Under the pieces are notes generated by a model. The model worked only from the letters and a program-made list of their open reading frames with translations. It had not been told where the DNA came from and did no database searches. Positions 7,129 to 15,188 of a stretch of 43,546 bases of DNA are shown here, piece after piece. Numbering within the stretch: position 1 is the stretch's first letter; every line of letters starts with the position of its first letter. A program made the translations under genes and the position numbers. Source of the stretch: an uncultured Treponema sp. (GTDB lineage Bacteria; Spirochaetota; Spirochaetia; Treponematales; Treponemataceae); assembly GCA_937893155.1 (NCBI GenBank), contig CALBGU010000239.1:1-43546 (forward strand), in the 5' to 3' direction.

Positions 7129-7482
7129 ATGATGAACAACACGATTTATAATTATCTATCCAAAAACGGAATTGATATCTCTCGCGCGCATGGATCCATC
7201 CTATGTGATTTGAAAGATTATCCATCCTATTATTGGGGGCTCAAGGAAAATAATACGCGCGAATTCATGGAGTTATGTCAAAAAGAAAAAATACCTATTA
7301 TAGGAATTGATGTCTTAACAAATGAAAATGACTTTTACGAATTATCTTTTGATATTTGGTGTTATCAAAGAAAAGAAGATGAAAAAGATGATAGTTTTTT
7401 ATTAAACTCTATCAAGGGTGCCTCGGATTACATAAAACATTTCCATCAAAAAAAAAGGACTGCTCTTTTCGTTTACAGTTGA
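7129..7482 (+). CDS. Orphan immunity-like protein (Imm40-like layout)
   Basis: The 117-residue protein contains IPIIGIDVLTNENDFYELSF, a tryptophan-tyrosine strand (DIWCYQRKEDE) and FLLNSIKGASDYIKHF. That order (a glycine-aspartate-valine strand, a W strand, then a serine-x-x-x-alanine helix) recalls the Imm40 group, but the match is from memory only. It is AT-rich and ends the immunity tail of the Rhs island without its own toxin. Two adjacent ATGs (7129, 7132) are possible starts. Confidence 0.5.
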   Translation: MMNNTIYNYLSKNGIDISRAHGSILCDLKDYPSYYWGLKENNTREFMELCQKEKIPIIGIDVLTNENDFYELSFDIWCYQRKEDEKDDSFLLNSIKGASDYIKHFHQKKRTALFVYS

Positions 7483-7616
7483 CGAAATGCTAGCGAATTA
7501 TTAGAAGTTGTTAAAATTAAAATATTTATGCGTCATGAACAAAAGTATAATATAAAAAGACATTGAAATGGGAAGACAAAACACTATTTTTAGGAACCAA
7601 TAGACTATGTAATTAT

Positions 7617-8930
7617 ATGAAAGAGTATTTCCCTACTATCGGCAAGATTCCTTTCGAAGGAACCGCCAGCAAGAATCCCCTTGCATTTCATTATTATGAC
7701 GCTGAGCGCATCGTGCTCGGAAAACCCATGAAGGAGTGGCTGCGCTTCGCGATGGCGTGGTGGCACACCCTCGGCCAGGCCTCCGGCGACCAGTTCGGCG
7801 GACAGACACGCTCTTATGAGTGGGACAAGGGCGAATGCCCCTACTGCCGTGCCCGCAACAAGGTGGACGCGGGATTCGAGATCATGACCAAACTCGGCAT
7901 CGAGTATTTCTGCTTCCACGATGTCGACCTCGTAGAGGATACCGACGACATCGCCGAGTATGAGGCCCGCCTGAAGGATGTCACGGACTACATCCTCGAG
8001 AAGATGAACCAGACCGGCATCAAGAACCTCTGGGGCACTGCCAACGTGTTCGGCCACAAGCGTTATATGAACGGCGCAGCTACCAATCCCGACTTCGATG
8101 TTGTGGCCCGTGCAGCCGTGCAGATCAAGAACGCACTCGACGCCACCATCAAACTCGGCGGCGAGAACTATGTGTTCTGGGGAGGACGTGAAGGCTACAG
8201 CAGTCTGCTCAACACCCAGATGCAGAGGGAGAAAGACCATCTCGCCAATATGCTGAAGGCAGCCCGCGACTATGCCCGCAGCAAGGGCTTCAAGGGCACC
8301 TTCCTCATCGAGCCCAAACCCATGGAACCCACCAAGCATCAGTACGATGTCGATACCGAGACTGTTATCGGATTCCTCCGCGCCCACGGACTCGACAAGG
8401 ACTTCAAGGTGAATATCGAGGTCAATCATGCAACCCTCGCAGGACATACTTTCGAGCATGAGCTTGCAGTGGCGGTGGACAACGGCCTGCTCGGAAGCAT
8501 CGATGCCAACCGCGGCGACGCCCAGAACGGCTGGGACACCGACCAGTTCCCGGTAGATGCCTTTGAACTTACCCAAGCCATGCTGCAGATTATCCGTAAC
8601 GGCGGTCTGGCTCCGGGCGGATCGAACTTCGATGCCAAGCTGCGTCGCAATTCCACGGATCCCCAGGACATCTTCATCGCCCACATCAGCGCAATGGATG
8701 CAATGGCCCACGGATTGCTTAATGCCGCTGAAATCGTAGAAAAGAGCCCCATCCCTGCAATGGTGAAGGAGCGCTACGCTTCGTTCGACAGCGGACTCGG
8801 AAAGAAGTTCGAAGAAGGCAACCTCAGCCTTGAGGAACTCTACGATTATGCAAAGCAGAACGGTGAGCCCAGGCAGATCTCCGGCCAGCAGGAACTCTAC
8901 GAAACCCTCGTGAACATCTACAGCGTATAA
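7617..8930 (+). CDS. xylA: Xylose isomerase
   Basis: This enzyme interconverts D-xylose and D-xylulose with divalent metal. The 437-residue protein closely follows Bacteroides XylA throughout: YDAERIVLGKPMKEWLRFAM, CFHDVDLV with the catalytic histidine, FWGGREGY, FLIEPKPMEPTKHQYD with metal ligands, NIEVNHATLAGHTFEHEL, and GSIDANRGD with metal-binding aspartates. The ATG at 7617 gives the family N-terminus (MKEYFPTIGKIPFEG); an in-frame TTG at 7563 would add a poor extension. One nucleotide separates it from the xylose transporter. GC content rises sharply here relative to the immunity genes. No xylulokinase gene is in view. Confidence 0.96.
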   Translation: MKEYFPTIGKIPFEGTASKNPLAFHYYDAERIVLGKPMKEWLRFAMAWWHTLGQASGDQFGGQTRSYEWDKGECPYCRARNKVDAGFEIMTKLGIEYFCFHDVDLVEDTDDIAEYEARLKDVTDYILEKMNQTGIKNLWGTANVFGHKRYMNGAATNPDFDVVARAAVQIKNALDATIKLGGENYVFWGGREGYSSLLNTQMQREKDHLANMLKAARDYARSKGFKGTFLIEPKPMEPTKHQYDVDTETVIGFLRAHGLDKDFKVNIEVNHATLAGHTFEHELAVAVDNGLLGSIDANRGDAQNGWDTDQFPVDAFELTQAMLQIIRNGGLAPGGSNFDAKLRRNSTDPQDIFIAHISAMDAMAHGLLNAAEIVEKSPIPAMVKERYASFDSGLGKKFEEGNLSLEELYDYAKQNGEPRQISGQQELYETLVNIYSV

Positions 8931-8931
8931 C

Positions 8932-10344
8932 ATGGCCTCTTACAGACAAACTGGCAGCCGGGCCTATCTTACCGGCATAGTGCTGGTGGCCGTGATCGGA
9001 GGACTTCTCTTCGGTTACGATACGGCCGTCATTTCCGGAGCGGAGAGGGGCCTGCAGGCCTTCTTCGGCAGCGCCGCCGATTTCAGCTATACCGACGGCC
9101 TGCACGGCTTCACCACCTCCAGCGCCCTCATCGGCTGCATAATCGGAGCGTTGATCTCCGGCTTCATGGCATCGCGCCTGGGGCGCAAGAGGTCCCTTTT
9201 CGCCGCCGGCATCATGTTCTTCCTTTCGGCCCTGGGCTCATACCATCCCGAATTCCTCTTCTTCCAGAAGGGAGTCGCGACCAAGAGTCTTCTGGTGGCA
9301 TTCAACCTCTACCGCATTCTGGGAGGCGTAGGCGTCGGACTCGCTTCAGCCCTTTGCCCTATGTACATCGCGGAGGTGGCGCCTGCAAACAAGAGGGGAA
9401 CCCTTGTGAGCTGGAACCAGTTCGCAATCATTTTCGGCCAGCTTGTGGTATACTTCGTGAACTTCCTCATCATCCGTTCCCACGCAAACGACCCTGCGGT
9501 TGTGGAGTGGACCAACAGCATAGGCTGGAGGCTGATGTTCGTAAGCGAAGCAGTGCCAGCCGCGCTGTTTTCCATCCTGATCCTTCTGGTGCCGGAAACG
9601 CCCCGTTACCTTGCACTCAACGGCCAGGATGACAAGGCCCTTACCGTGCTGAGCAACATAAACGGAGAGCCCAAGGCCCGCGAGATTCTCGCCGAAATCA
9701 AGGCGACGGCCGTCGAAAAGACGGAGAAACTCTTCAGTTATGGCTGGATGGTTATTTTCATCGGTTGCATGCTGAGCGTGTTCCAGCAGATCATTGGCAT
9801 CAATGCCGTGCTATACTTCGCGCCGCGAATATTCGAATCGATGGGTATGGGCAATCCTATGTTCCAAACTGTGCTCATGGGAGTGATCAACATTACATTC
9901 ACTCTGGTGGCCGTATTCACAGTAGAGAAACTCGGCCGCAAACCTCTGCTCATAACAGGCTCTCTCGGTATGGCTGTGGGTGCGATCGGGGTGGCACTTT
10001 CGAATGTGGTAACATTGCCGGCCATCATCCCCGTGATAAGCATTATGGTTTACAGTGCCTGCTTTATGTTCAGCTGGGGTCCCATCTGCTGGGTATATAT
10101 CTCGGAACTCTTCCCGAATACCATCCGCAGCCAGGCAACGGCCATCGCCGTCGCATTCCAGTGGATATTCAACTTTATTGTATCCAGCACCTTCGTGCCT
10201 CTCTACAACTACAGTCACTTCCTCGCATATGCCATCTACGGAGGCATCTGCATCATAGCGGCCATCTTCGTATGGCGCCTCGTGCCCGAAACCAAGGGAA
10301 AAACTCTGGAAGATATGACTGCGCTCTGGAGAGGAAGAAAATGA
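8932..10344 (+). CDS. xylE: D-xylose:H+ symporter (MFS sugar porter)
   Basis: The 470-residue major-facilitator protein has twelve hydrophobic segments and the sugar porter signatures: GGLLFGYDTAVISGA in helix 1, SRLGRKRS between helices 2 and 3, YIAEVAPANKRG, VPETPRYLA, FQQIIGINAVLYFAPRIF in helix 7, EKLGRKPLL, and the terminal VPETKGKTLEDM. The QQ-x-G-INAV segment and the linkage to xylA point to xylose. It acts in the inner membrane. Its stop overlaps the next ATG as ATGA, tying it to the GH43 gene in one operon. Confidence 0.92.
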   Translation: MASYRQTGSRAYLTGIVLVAVIGGLLFGYDTAVISGAERGLQAFFGSAADFSYTDGLHGFTTSSALIGCIIGALISGFMASRLGRKRSLFAAGIMFFLSALGSYHPEFLFFQKGVATKSLLVAFNLYRILGGVGVGLASALCPMYIAEVAPANKRGTLVSWNQFAIIFGQLVVYFVNFLIIRSHANDPAVVEWTNSIGWRLMFVSEAVPAALFSILILLVPETPRYLALNGQDDKALTVLSNINGEPKAREILAEIKATAVEKTEKLFSYGWMVIFIGCMLSVFQQIIGINAVLYFAPRIFESMGMGNPMFQTVLMGVINITFTLVAVFTVEKLGRKPLLITGSLGMAVGAIGVALSNVVTLPAIIPVISIMVYSACFMFSWGPICWVYISELFPNTIRSQATAIAVAFQWIFNFIVSSTFVPLYNYSHFLAYAIYGGICIIAAIFVWRLVPETKGKTLEDMTALWRGRK

Positions 10345-12077
10345 GGCGTCTGACTATATTTCTGTTGCTCGCACTCTGTGCTTGCGGCAGGCCTGCCTAT
10401 GAGGCAGTATTCACTCCTTTCGTCTATACTGACGGGGGGAGTGAAACTGTTCCTGAAGGCTGCTACGCCAACCCCATTCTGAAAGGATTCTACCCTGATC
10501 CGTCTATCTGTCGCAAGGGGAACGACTATTATATGGTGACTTCCACCTTCCAGTATTTTCCCGTGATTCCGGTGTTTCACAGCACGGACCTGATTCACTG
10601 GGAACAGTGCGGTTCGGTGCTGGACAGCGACGAGCAGATATCCTTCACCCGAAAGAAGATGAACCTCGGCAACTTCGCCCCGGGAATCTCCTACAATCCT
10701 GCCGACGGCAAATTCTACGTCGCCTGCACCCAGGTGGGCGGTGGCCTCGGAAACTGGTACTGCACCAGCGAGGATCCTTCCTCGGGCAGATGGGACGGCC
10801 CATTCGTTATAAGGGGCGTGCGGGGGATAGACCCTGAGTTCTTCTTCGACGAAGACGGCCGTGCCTGGTATCTGACCTGCACCCAGCCCGAAGATGCAGG
10901 GTCGCACAGGACTTATTCCTGCGAGTTTGCGATAGTGATGTGGGAGTTCGACTGCGCCCACCGTGAGATCAGCAGCGGCCCGCGCATAATTGCCCGCGGA
11001 GGTGCGCATCCCGAAGATCATCCCGACAATCTCGAAGGACCTCATCTTTTCAAAGTGGATGGAAAATACTTTCTGATCTGCGCGGAGGGAGGTACGGAAC
11101 GCTTCCACAGGGAAGTGGCATTCAGTTCGCCCAGCCTCGACAAGATTTTCGAGCCCTGTGCGCATAATCCCATCCTCACTCAGAAAGACCTGCTTGCGGG
11201 CAGACCGGACATTGTGACCTGCACAGGCCATGCCGATATGGTGCAGACTCAGGGCGGCCGCTGGTATTCGGTGTTCCTGGGCTGCGAGCCTTACGAAGGC
11301 GAGGAATACTTCAATACGGGAAGGGAGACCTTCCTGCTGCCGGTGGACTGGACTTCTGGCCAGCCGGTAATTCTGGCAGACGGACTGGGTGTGCCGTTGA
11401 GGGTGGAGATGGATGAGGAGATGAAGGCTGCTGCCGCGGCCAATGTCATTCCCGCCTTCGATGCTGCGAATCCCGGCCCCCTGTGGGGGCGCGGCGGGCT
11501 TGCTCCGTTCGCGATGACGGTTCGGGGGAGCCTGGAAGGAAGATGCAAGTTTGATAAAAAAGAAAACCTGCATCTCGAATGCTCCGGGATATCCCTCGAT
11601 TCGCTGGACAGGCCTTCTATGGTGTTGCAACGCATTGCATCCAAGTGTTTTAGGGCAGAAACCATAATGAACTTCAACCCTGCTGAAAGGCAGGAAGCCG
11701 GGATTCTTTGCTGGTACGACGATGACCACTATGCCAAGTTCGTGAAGCGGTTGGACAGGCGCGGCCGTACTGTGCTCGTGCTTATGCACCGAAGTACACC
11801 TCCCAACAGCGAATTCGTAGGTTACAAGACAGAACGTTTCGAATCTAAGATTATGCAGGCGTCAAGCGTTGTGCTCGAAGGAAAGGATGCTTCACGACCG
11901 CTGGCATTGAGGATCGAAGCAATTGTTCCGCAAGAATATATCTTCAGTTATGCCGTGGTGAAGAACGGGGAACCCGGGCAATTCATTCCCGTAGGCAGCC
12001 CTGTCGACGCCCGCACCCTAAGCACCCGCCACTGTGCCGGTCACCAGGGTACTATGGTCGGGGTTTATGCGTACTGA
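10341..12077 (+). CDS. GH43 beta-xylosidase/arabinofuranosidase, lipoprotein
   Basis: The 578-residue protein has a short signal ending LLALCACG, so lipid anchoring on Cys13 or Cys15 is likely. The five-bladed GH43 propeller shows the catalytic base Asp53 in YPDPSICRKGNDYYM, the pKa-modulating Asp164 in GIDPEFFFDEDG and the acid Glu232 in LEGPHLF. The C-terminal half (residues ~350-578) looks like the beta-sandwich that accompanies GH43 xylosidases. It would release xylose or arabinose from xylan side chains for XylE and XylA. The start overlaps the symporter stop; a longer open frame reaching back to 9765 is only a shadow over the symporter gene. Confidence 0.88.
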   Translation: MRRLTIFLLLALCACGRPAYEAVFTPFVYTDGGSETVPEGCYANPILKGFYPDPSICRKGNDYYMVTSTFQYFPVIPVFHSTDLIHWEQCGSVLDSDEQISFTRKKMNLGNFAPGISYNPADGKFYVACTQVGGGLGNWYCTSEDPSSGRWDGPFVIRGVRGIDPEFFFDEDGRAWYLTCTQPEDAGSHRTYSCEFAIVMWEFDCAHREISSGPRIIARGGAHPEDHPDNLEGPHLFKVDGKYFLICAEGGTERFHREVAFSSPSLDKIFEPCAHNPILTQKDLLAGRPDIVTCTGHADMVQTQGGRWYSVFLGCEPYEGEEYFNTGRETFLLPVDWTSGQPVILADGLGVPLRVEMDEEMKAAAAANVIPAFDAANPGPLWGRGGLAPFAMTVRGSLEGRCKFDKKENLHLECSGISLDSLDRPSMVLQRIASKCFRAETIMNFNPAERQEAGILCWYDDDHYAKFVKRLDRRGRTVLVLMHRSTPPNSEFVGYKTERFESKIMQASSVVLEGKDASRPLALRIEAIVPQEYIFSYAVVKNGEPGQFIPVGSPVDARTLSTRHCAGHQGTMVGVYAY

Positions 12078-12148
12078 CCAAAGCGCTACCCCTTGCTGCT
12101 TCGCAGTCCGCTCCTGCGTATCCAGGCTATACAAAAAAACTCTCATAT

Positions 12149-12183
12149 AAATTACCTTGTTTTGGTAATTTTTACTATCTTTG
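12149..12183 (+). promoter_or_regulatory. Promoter and palindromic operator of the HigA-like gene
   Basis: A perfect inverted repeat, AAATTACC (12149-12156) and GGTAATTT (12164-12171) with a 7-nt spacer, lies directly upstream of a Bacteroidetes -7 box TATCTTTG (12176-12183). No clear -33 TTTG is seen at the right spacing, because the palindrome occupies it. Binding of the encoded HTH protein here would block its own promoter. Confidence 0.65.
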
Positions 12184-12205
12184 TTAGAGATAGGTGAGAC
12201 CCATT

Positions 12206-12670
12206 ATGGAAACAAGAAATAAAGTTCGACCATTTATTCCCGTGCACCCTGGAGAAATCCTGAAAGAGGAACTACGGGAGAGGGGTATCAAGCAGAAAGT
12301 ATTTGCCGAAATGATCGGAATGCAACCATCGCATTTGAATGCCCTGTTGCACGGCGCGCGGAACATTTCGGCCCAGCTTGCTGCCAGGATTGAAGCAGTT
12401 CTGCATATTCCTGCAAAAGTTTGGCTTAATCTGCAGACCAACTATAATTTGGATGTCTTGCGGACATCGGATTTGGTTGATGGCTATGAAACTGATGTCA
12501 GCCCTGCGTTATCTTTGGCCGAACCTTCCGTAAAGGACAAGGAATTATGGGATGTCGCCTTTCGAGCTGGGCAGAAGGATGCTGTCCGTAAAATGGAGAA
12601 GTCGCTGTTGGAAACAGGAATGACTCAGGAACAGATTGACCAGATCTCCATACACATTCTGCCGTTGTGA
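12206..12670 (+). CDS. higA: HigA-like XRE-family antitoxin/regulator, 3' end foreign
   Basis: The 154-codon frame encodes a helix-turn-helix protein of the HigA/VapI group: FIPVHPGEILKEELRERG, then KVFAEMIGMQPSHLNALLHG as the recognition helix region. A longer C-terminal tail follows, seen in some Bacteroidetes HigA proteins. No HigB toxin gene lies upstream or downstream, so it is an orphan here. The last ~8 codons (after EQIDQIS) are reverse-complement sequence of the neighbouring epimerase gene, so the natural C-terminus is missing. The ATG at 12206 was chosen over a GTG at 12194 because homologues begin near METRNK. Confidence 0.75.
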   Translation: METRNKVRPFIPVHPGEILKEELRERGIKQKVFAEMIGMQPSHLNALLHGARNISAQLAARIEAVLHIPAKVWLNLQTNYNLDVLRTSDLVDGYETDVSPALSLAEPSVKDKELWDVAFRAGQKDAVRKMEKSLLETGMTQEQIDQISIHILPL

Positions 12671-13833
12671 TATGGGCATTTCCACGCCGAAACTGCGGTT
12701 TTTTCTGCGTCTGGTGCGCCGTTTTTGTCGGTTTGCCAGTGCCATTCGCCGCCTTTTCGCTCGTCGATGATGTATTTTTTGATAAATTCCCACGCATCAA
12801 GCGCAGAATCGAGGAATTTTTCCTCTTTTGTCTTCTGCCACGCATTGAAAAAGCCCAAAACGCCCTCCGCTTGCTCCCACCACACGCAAGAAGTGTTATG
12901 CACGCCGTTTTCTGCTTCCATATAGACCGCGCCGAGCGGAGAAATCGCGTATTTTCTCACGTTTTCCGCCATTTCAAGCGTGATTTTTGCCGCTTTTTCC
13001 CTCAAATCGCCGTCATTTATCGCAAAAAGCCCCTTGTCGATGAGCCAACTCGATTCAATATCGTGCCCGTACGAGTATAAATCGATAAGCGAGCGCATAT
13101 TTTCGTCAAAAAATACCTCTTGCCGCCCCTTTTCTGCGTTCCAAATGCGCGAAACAAAGATATTGAGTATCGATTTCATCGCATTTTGCGCACGAATATC
13201 GCGAGTTTGCGCGAAATATTCGGTGTATGCCTCGAAAATATGCAGCAAAGTGTTCATCGTGTACGTCGCATTCACGCCGTTTTCGCTCAATTTGTCGTTT
13301 TCGGCGGGCGAAAAGTCGCACTTAAACGCTTCTTTATACGAAATCTCATCGCGGCTTCGCTTTTCAATCAGCTCAAACAGCGATTCTGCAAGCTCTTTCG
13401 CCTCAACATTGCCCGTCGCGCCGAAATAAGATGAAAGTGCATAGAGCGCAAAGGCTTGGCAATAGGTGTGCTTCGTCGTATCGGCAGGCGTTCCCCGAAA
13501 ATCAACCGACCAGAACACGCCGAGCGAGGTTTTGTCGAAAAATGCGCCGCGAATGAACGAAAAAGCGTGGTCTGCCGCCGCTTTTAGCTCCTCTTTGCGC
13601 AAAAGCCGATACGCATTCGAGAAAAACCACAGAATTCGGCTGTGTAAAATGCACCCTTTATCCGCTTTTTTGTCGATTTCAAGCGAAAAACTCATTTCGC
13701 CGTAAAATCCGCCGTTCTCTTTGTCCATCAAACCAAGCCAAAACGGAATTATATGCTCTTCAAGCTCTCTTTTCGCCTCCGTTTTGAGCCTTTTTGCCTT
13801 TTCATTCGCCTCTATCATCGCATTTTCCCTCAT
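12625..13833 (-). CDS. AGE-family cellobiose/mannobiose 2-epimerase, last residues replaced at the join
   Basis: This is an N-acylglucosamine 2-epimerase-fold (alpha/alpha)6 barrel enzyme. Beside a mannanase it most likely converts beta-1,4-mannobiose to mannosyl-glucose. Visible motifs are CILHSRILWFFSNAYR (residues 61-76), QAFALYALS, YGHDIESSWL with catalytic His257, WWEQAEGVLGF and WKCPYHNGRMC with His389. The native sequence appears to run through Glu396-Ile397; the final five residues (WSICS) come from the HigA side. Family members end only a little further on, so loss is small. The start overlaps the GH26 stop as ATGA; an alternative ATG lies five codons in. There is no signal peptide, so it is cytoplasmic. 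Confidence 0.85.
   Translation of the reverse strand: MRENAMIEANEKAKRLKTEAKRELEEHIIPFWLGLMDKENGGFYGEMSFSLEIDKKADKGCILHSRILWFFSNAYRLLRKEELKAAADHAFSFIRGAFFDKTSLGVFWSVDFRGTPADTTKHTYCQAFALYALSSYFGATGNVEAKELAESLFELIEKRSRDEISYKEAFKCDFSPAENDKLSENGVNATYTMNTLLHIFEAYTEYFAQTRDIRAQNAMKSILNIFVSRIWNAEKGRQEVFFDENMRSLIDLYSYGHDIESSWLIDKGLFAINDGDLREKAAKITLEMAENVRKYAISPLGAVYMEAENGVHNTSCVWWEQAEGVLGFFNAWQKTKEEKFLDSALDAWEFIKKYIIDERKGGEWHWQTDKNGAPDAEKTAVSAWKCPYHNGRMCMEIWSICS
12640..12660. other. Join between Bacteroidales and spirochaete sequence
   Basis: Downstream of about 12643, minus-strand codons spell the conserved epimerase end (KCPYHNGRMCMEI). Upstream, plus-strand codons spell the HigA tail. Each gene takes its stop codon from the other's sequence, and there is no transposon end, tRNA or direct repeat at the join. 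Promoter style, codon use and gene content differ on the two sides. Confidence 0.8.
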
Positions 13834-14819
13834 TTTCGCTCATCAAAGCTCGGCAATTCGTCGCGCGTGATGAAATAATCGCTGTTGTATATCTCTTTGA
13901 GCCGCGCAGGGTCGTTATTTTCGCTTTTCGTGATGTAATCGGTGTGCCACGTCATAAAATACGCCCATTTCGCGCCCGCTTCTTTCAATTCTGCCTCGCT
14001 CGGAATCGTTCCGCACTCGTGAAAGCAAATCGGCTTTGTCGCGCTTGCTTGTTTTACCTCGTCATACAGCTCTTTGTTCGCGCCTTTTTCGTAACTGTCG
14101 CCGCCGATGATGTCGCAAAACTCATCTCCAACGTACCACGCCGCCGCTTTGCCCTCGTGCGAGAAGCCTTGTACCCAAATCAAGTTTGAAAGCCCCCAAT
14201 GCGTCGTGAATCGCTCGTACATCGCCCTCCACAGCTTGATAAAGTTCTCGCTTCCGCCTTTTCCCCACCAAAACCAGCCTCCGTCCATCTCGTGAAACGG
14301 TCGCCACAGCACGATTACGCCAGCATCTTCGAGTTTTTTGAGCGCGGAAGCGGCCTTGTCCATTCCTGCAATCATTTTTTTTCTCGCCTCGCTGCCGTCA
14401 ATAAACCATTCGTCCCAGTTTTCGACTTCGTCTTCCATTGCGTCCTTCCATTCGCCCGAAAACGCCGCGCCCGTGTGCCAACAAATCGTAACTAAGCCGC
14501 CGTTTTGCCACCATTCTTGCGCTCTTTTGACAACGCCGTCAAAATCGTCGTGCATAAAGTCCAAACCGCGCAGAGCAGGGAGTTTTCCCGTCGTTTTTTC
14601 GATGTAATCGACCTCATAATCCGCGCTTGTCATCCACGTCGACTCCTGTTGCCCTGTGATAATCGCTTTTCCCTGCGTCTGAGCGATGTACTCAAGCACA
14701 TTTTGCCGTTTTTCTGCTATACTCATAGCCGCGCCTCTGCCGCTTTCGATAGATTGTGTCGTCTTGCACCCCGCAAAGCCCAACACCGCCGCCAATACCA
14801 CCAATACACTTCGCTTCAT
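13830..14819 (-). CDS. GH26 beta-mannanase, lipoprotein
   Basis: This enzyme hydrolyses beta-1,4-mannan. The 329-residue protein begins MKRSVLVVLAAVLGFAGCKT, a lipoprotein signal with Cys18 as likely anchor. The GH26 barrel shows GQQESTWM, LRGLDFMHDD, the acid/base Glu177 in RPFHEMDGGWFWW and the nucleophile Glu268 in CFHECG. It is the first gene of a pair with the epimerase. The start has a good ribosome-binding site (GGAGG) and was chosen over a frame opening 41 codons earlier, which would translate the repeat element. The leader carries the 72-nt palindrome element shared with the lacI gene. Confidence 0.9.
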   Translation of the reverse strand: MKRSVLVVLAAVLGFAGCKTTQSIESGRGAAMSIAEKRQNVLEYIAQTQGKAIITGQQESTWMTSADYEVDYIEKTTGKLPALRGLDFMHDDFDGVVKRAQEWWQNGGLVTICWHTGAAFSGEWKDAMEDEVENWDEWFIDGSEARKKMIAGMDKAASALKKLEDAGVIVLWRPFHEMDGGWFWWGKGGSENFIKLWRAMYERFTTHWGLSNLIWVQGFSHEGKAAAWYVGDEFCDIIGGDSYEKGANKELYDEVKQASATKPICFHECGTIPSEAELKEAGAKWAYFMTWHTDYITKSENNDPARLKEIYNSDYFITRDELPSFDERK

Positions 14820-14842
14820 AATTTTTTTCCTCCGTAAAGTAG

Positions 14843-14914
14843 ACCTGTTCGATAATATAGTTTTGACAAGGGGCTTAAGCCCCTTGCTACAGCAAAAGTT
14901 TTTAGTTTCAGAAC
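14843..14914 (-). repeat. 72-bp palindrome-bearing element in the mannanase leader (copy A)
   Basis: Read on the minus strand, this matches 18473-18544 at 68 of 72 positions. Its centre is the perfect 20-bp palindrome CAAGGGGCTTAAGCCCCTTG (14867-14886). It lies in the same orientation relative to its gene as copy B does to lacI. A -10-like TATATT ends 6 nt before it, just as TATAAT does at copy B, so the element should begin at or near the transcription start. Confidence 0.8.
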
Positions 14915-14929
14915 GGGTCAAATATATCA

Positions 14930-15110
14930 ATTCGCTCCTCATCTTTATCTGAACTCAAGTGAATTCTCTTCATTCGCTCCTCATTTTTAGCTGAACTCAA
15001 GTGAATTCTTCTAAAAATGAGGAGCGAATTCGTCGAACTCAAGTGAATTCTTCTAAAAATGAGGAACGAATTGGCTGAACTCACTCGAATTCTTTTCATT
15101 CACTCTCCCG
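14930..15110. repeat. Nested direct and inverted repeats upstream of the mannanase gene
   Basis: GAACTCAAGTGAATTCT recurs about every 50 bp (three good copies and one degenerate). A perfect 19-bp inverted repeat, ATTCGCTCCTCATTTTTAG (14972-14990) and its complement (15011-15029), flanks a 20-nt loop. On the minus strand a short frame repeats the peptide FRRIHLSS, but this simply reflects the DNA repeat. It fills the gap between the permease and mannanase genes together with copy A of the 72-bp element. Confidence 0.8.
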
Positions 15111-15164
15111 ATTTTTCTCACCTCACTCTACAAAACAGCTATAGGCTTTTACAAAACACCCTGT

Positions 15165-15186
15165 GGGTGAAAAAAAGCCTTTGGCT
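15165..15186 (-). terminator. Weak terminator-like hairpin after the permease gene
   Basis: On the minus strand, AGCC-AAA-GGCT is followed by a run of seven T just past the permease stop. The stem is only 4-5 bp, so termination would be partial. Confidence 0.4.
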
Positions 15187-15188
15187 GC

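Noticed and set aside
7605..8933. 442-codon minus-strand frame opposite xylA
   Set aside because: xylA matches its family along its full length; the antisense frame is a by-product of GC-biased third positions and has no recognisable protein.
9765..10340. Long N-terminal extension of the GH43 gene
   Set aside because: It overlaps the symporter gene in another frame; the lipoprotein start at 10341 with ATGA overlap is convincing.
10236..11789. 517-codon minus-strand frame across the GH43 gene
   Set aside because: It is antisense to a GH43 enzyme with intact catalytic residues; no family features.
12206..12670. Complete HigBA toxin-antitoxin system
   Set aside because: No HigB-like gene is present on either side of the HigA-like gene.
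14867..14886. Palindrome CAAGGGGCTTAAGCCCCTTG as a terminator
   Set aside because: No T-run follows on either strand, and it lies in gene leaders rather than after genes.
14908..15099. 63-codon minus-strand gene with FRRIHLSS repeats
   Set aside because: The peptide repeat is explained by the DNA direct and inverted repeats; no ribosome-binding site and no domain.
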